Below are positions 41,238 to 43,038 of a DNA stretch of 43,038 bases, piece after piece; positions within the stretch are counted from its first letter, which is position 1, and each line of letters begins with the position of its first letter. Both the position numbers and the translations under genes were made by a program. Under the pieces are notes generated by a model, which saw nothing but the letters and a program-made list of their open reading frames with translations, ran no database searches and had not been told where the DNA came from. The stretch spans positions 1 through 43,038 of the forward strand of contig JAFIFJ010000089.1 in assembly GCA_020832085.1 (NCBI GenBank), read 5' to 3'. Origin of the DNA: Gammaproteobacteria bacterium (GTDB lineage Bacteria; Pseudomonadota; Gammaproteobacteria; Pseudomonadales; Azotimanducaceae).

Positions 41238-41636
41238 ATGGCCCGGTACGAGTTCTACGAAATCCGGTCGGCGCGCAACGAGGATGCGGAGGTCGGCCCT
41301 GACGGCAGAGCCCTGCATCGTCGCAGCTACATCTGTGCGGAACGCGGTGACCTCAATCTCTTTGCCTGGCTGGATGCGGACGACGGCCTCGTGGTCTTCC
41401 AGCTCCTGTTCAAGGAGCATTTCGTCAGCTGGTCGCGCCAGGGCGGACTCGAAGTGGGGGTGACCAGCCGTCACGCCCTGAATCCCTTCGCCCGCAACCG
41501 TGGTGAGGGCGTGCGCACCCTGCACGGAACCGACGCCACCCAGGCTGCGGCGATACTCGACGCGGCGCGGGAGCTGCTGGCGCAATCGGAATTGCCGCCG
41601 ACCATCGATACCGCGGTGCGCAGTGCACTTCAGTGA
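41238..41636 (+). CDS. Protein of unknown function, 132 residues
   Basis: I do not recognise this protein. The start MARYEFYEIR is supported by GAGGGGAG just upstream. It is predicted soluble, with no signal or membrane segment. The first half is beta-like (RSYICAERGDLNLFAWLDADDGLVVFQLLFKEHFVSWSRQG), and a C-terminal helix follows (ATQAAAILDAARELLAQ). It stands between the divergent moxR operon and ddl. The 83 bases to ddl hold TAGAAT, a possible -10, so ddl may have its own promoter. Confidence 0.72.
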   Translation: MARYEFYEIRSARNEDAEVGPDGRALHRRSYICAERGDLNLFAWLDADDGLVVFQLLFKEHFVSWSRQGGLEVGVTSRHALNPFARNRGEGVRTLHGTDATQAAAILDAARELLAQSELPPTIDTAVRSALQ

Positions 41637-41719
41637 CGGGCGTCTGCGACTGAACCACCTCGCTGGAATGCCGGCTTCCAGTAGAATGCCTGCTCCGCAT
41701 CTCTCGTCCAGGAGCCGTC

Positions 41720-42703
41720 ATGATCGAGTCCCGTGCCCGCGTCGCTGTGCTGCAAGGCGGCCCGGCGGCGGAGGCCGCCGTGAGCCGCGTGTCTGCGGCC
41801 GGCGTGGCCGAGGCCTTGCGCGCACGCTGCGCGGAGGTGACCTGCATCGAGCTCGATGAGGGCCTCGTGGATGCCCTGCGTGCCTTCGCACCGGACGTGG
41901 TGTTTCCTGCGCTGCATGGACCGCCCGGGGAAGACGGTACCGTGCAGGGTCTGCTGGAACTGCTGGGCTATCCCTACGTGGGCAGCGGCGTCCGCGCCAG
42001 CGCCTGCGCCATGGACAAACTGGTGTCCAAGCAGATCTTCCGGGCCGCGGGCCTGCCCCTGGCCCGGGACGTGGTGGTGCGCGCTGAGGAGGATTTCAGC
42101 TCGGCCATGACGCGCATTCTCGACACCCTCGGGGAGCAGGTGGTGGTCAAGCCGGCGCGGCAGGGCTCCGCCTTGGGGGTGACCCTGGTGGACGATGCCC
42201 AGCAGCTGGCCAAGGCGCTGGAACTAGCCCTGGGGCTGGATGACGTGGTGCTGGTGGAGGAACGCGTCTATGGCCGCGAGATCACCGTCGGCGTGCTCGA
42301 CGTGGTGGATGAGGCCGGCGCGGTGACCCGCATCGCCCATCCGGTGATCGAGATCCTCACACCCGCAGGCACTTGGTACGACTACGAGCATCGCTATACC
42401 CCCGGCCAGAGCGATCACCGGGTGCCGGCCGATGTGCCGGAGGACGTGGGCGGGGCGCTGCAGGAGGTGGCCGTCACCGCCCACGCCTGGCTGGGCTGTC
42501 GGGATCTGTCCCGGGCGGACTTCGTGCTGGCCGAGGATCGCTTCGTGCTGCTGGAGGTCAACAACCTGCCCGGCATGACGCCAACCAGCCTGTATCCGGA
42601 CGGGGCCCGGGCGCTCGGCCACGATTTCGAGGACCTGACGGCGCTGCTGGTGCGCAATGCACTGCGCCGGGGGGCGGACCTGAAGCTGGCAGCGGCGCGG
42701 TAG
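41720..42703 (+). CDS. ddl: D-alanine--D-alanine ligase
   Basis: An ATP-grasp ligase of 327 residues making the D-Ala-D-Ala dipeptide of peptidoglycan. The N-terminus VAVLQGGPAAEAAVS carries the Glu/Ser of the D-alanine site. VFPALHGPPGEDGTVQGLLELL, the ATP-grasp VVKPARQGSALGV and the metal site RADFV...LLEVNNLPGMTP follow. The tyrosine before the omega loop (WYDYEHRY) favours D-Ala over D-lactate as second substrate. EVNN replaces the common EVNT. AGGAG lies 7 bases before the ATG. It is outside a mur/fts cluster, so it may be a second Ddl (DdlA-like) or the sole copy moved away. Confidence 0.92.
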   Translation: MIESRARVAVLQGGPAAEAAVSRVSAAGVAEALRARCAEVTCIELDEGLVDALRAFAPDVVFPALHGPPGEDGTVQGLLELLGYPYVGSGVRASACAMDKLVSKQIFRAAGLPLARDVVVRAEEDFSSAMTRILDTLGEQVVVKPARQGSALGVTLVDDAQQLAKALELALGLDDVVLVEERVYGREITVGVLDVVDEAGAVTRIAHPVIEILTPAGTWYDYEHRYTPGQSDHRVPADVPEDVGGALQEVAVTAHAWLGCRDLSRADFVLAEDRFVLLEVNNLPGMTPTSLYPDGARALGHDFEDLTALLVRNALRRGADLKLAAAR

Positions 42704-43038
42704 TGCCGCTGCGATGTCGATGACCTGCAGCGAAGGCAGCGCTTTCAGCTTCTCACAGTTGGACAACGTCAGCTGCGTGCGACAAGCCTTGTGGGAGTTC
42801 GCCAAGAACGTTCGTTCACGCTGTCGCGGAAGAAACTTGCGATGTGCTGACTGTGGGCGCATTTCGACGGGATCGAAATACGTCGCACGCAGTGCGCCGC
42901 GAAGCGGGGCGCGCCATGGATGGCGCGCAACAGAGCGCTAGCGCCCGCAGGGCGATGCGCCGATTGGCATGACGTTCTGCGAAGCCGCTGCCTTCAGCTT
43001 CGGCACAACGTCTCGCAATCGGCCCATTCGCTGCGCGA
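42704..43038. other. Palindrome-rich non-coding region
   Basis: I see no credible gene in the last 335 bases. Inverted repeats include ATTTCGA/TCGAAAT (42861-42879, loop CGGGA), the near-continuous GCGCGCCAT-GG-ATGGCGCGC (42909-42928), GCGCTAGCGC (42935-42944) and a long-range GCCGATTG (42959-42966) with CAATCGGC (43016-43023). TGTGGGAG, the head of the element at 14941, recurs near 42790. The density is typical of extragenic repetitive elements; the window ends inside it. Confidence 0.6.

Overview
The window is one high-GC (estimated mid-60s percent) bacterial segment with dense, mostly operonic coding. It reads as Gammaproteobacteria: a YeaC-type DUF1315 protein, a DUF2797 protein, an E. 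coli-type PepN, a PspB-like small membrane protein, a BatABD/MoxR locus and paired TonB-dependent receptors. TonB receptors, a TAXI-TRAP importer and acyl-CoA ligases suggest an aerobic heterotroph, perhaps aquatic. I cannot name a genus. The first ~70 bases are only G and C in homopolymer runs and look like a contig-end artefact.

Layout. (1) 74-9236: two very similar TonB-dependent receptors in tandem on the minus strand. Facing away from them is a coupled plus-strand operon of acyl-CoA ligase, MetY-type sulfhydrylase and SDR dehydrogenase. (2) 9217-13124: a sulfane-sulfur module. A BigR-type ArsR repressor, two half-size YeeE/YedE membrane proteins and a SulP transporter run leftward. A persulfide-dioxygenase-like metallohydrolase runs rightward. 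All are served by one AT-rich palindrome containing two opposed promoters. (3) 13177-18494: a PRISE-like reductase, a LEA14-like lipoprotein, a TAXI-TRAP receptor with fused permease, and a PspB-like protein. (4) 18528-21902: a patatin phospholipase coupled to a second acyl-CoA ligase, then tRNA-Leu(UAA). (5) 21941-25643: a DUF222/HNH protein, a DUF427 and macro-domain gene pair, and a periplasmic L-asparaginase. (6) 25714-28986: an NTF2-like protein and a two-subunit molybdenum hydroxylase (isoquinoline 1-oxidoreductase type). (7) 29134-33976: rhomboid protease, DUF1315, DUF2797 and aminopeptidase N. (8) 34048-41051: moxR, DUF58, DUF4381, batA, a batB/batC fusion and batD, all leftward. (9) 41238-42703: an unrecognised 132-residue protein and a D-Ala-D-Ala ligase. 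The last 335 bases are non-coding and rich in palindromes.

How the genes work together. The most coherent system is the sulfur module. BigR should sense persulfide through Cys42/Cys108 and release the shared operator, inducing the persulfide dioxygenase plus YeeE-type and SulP transporters that move reduced or oxidised sulfur species. The adjacent ligase-metY-SDR operon contains a sulfide-using enzyme and lies next to two outer-membrane receptors. This makes a combined uptake, organosulfur metabolism and sulfide-handling neighbourhood plausible, but only as inference. Both receptor promoters carry their own perfect inverted repeats at the expected repressor position.
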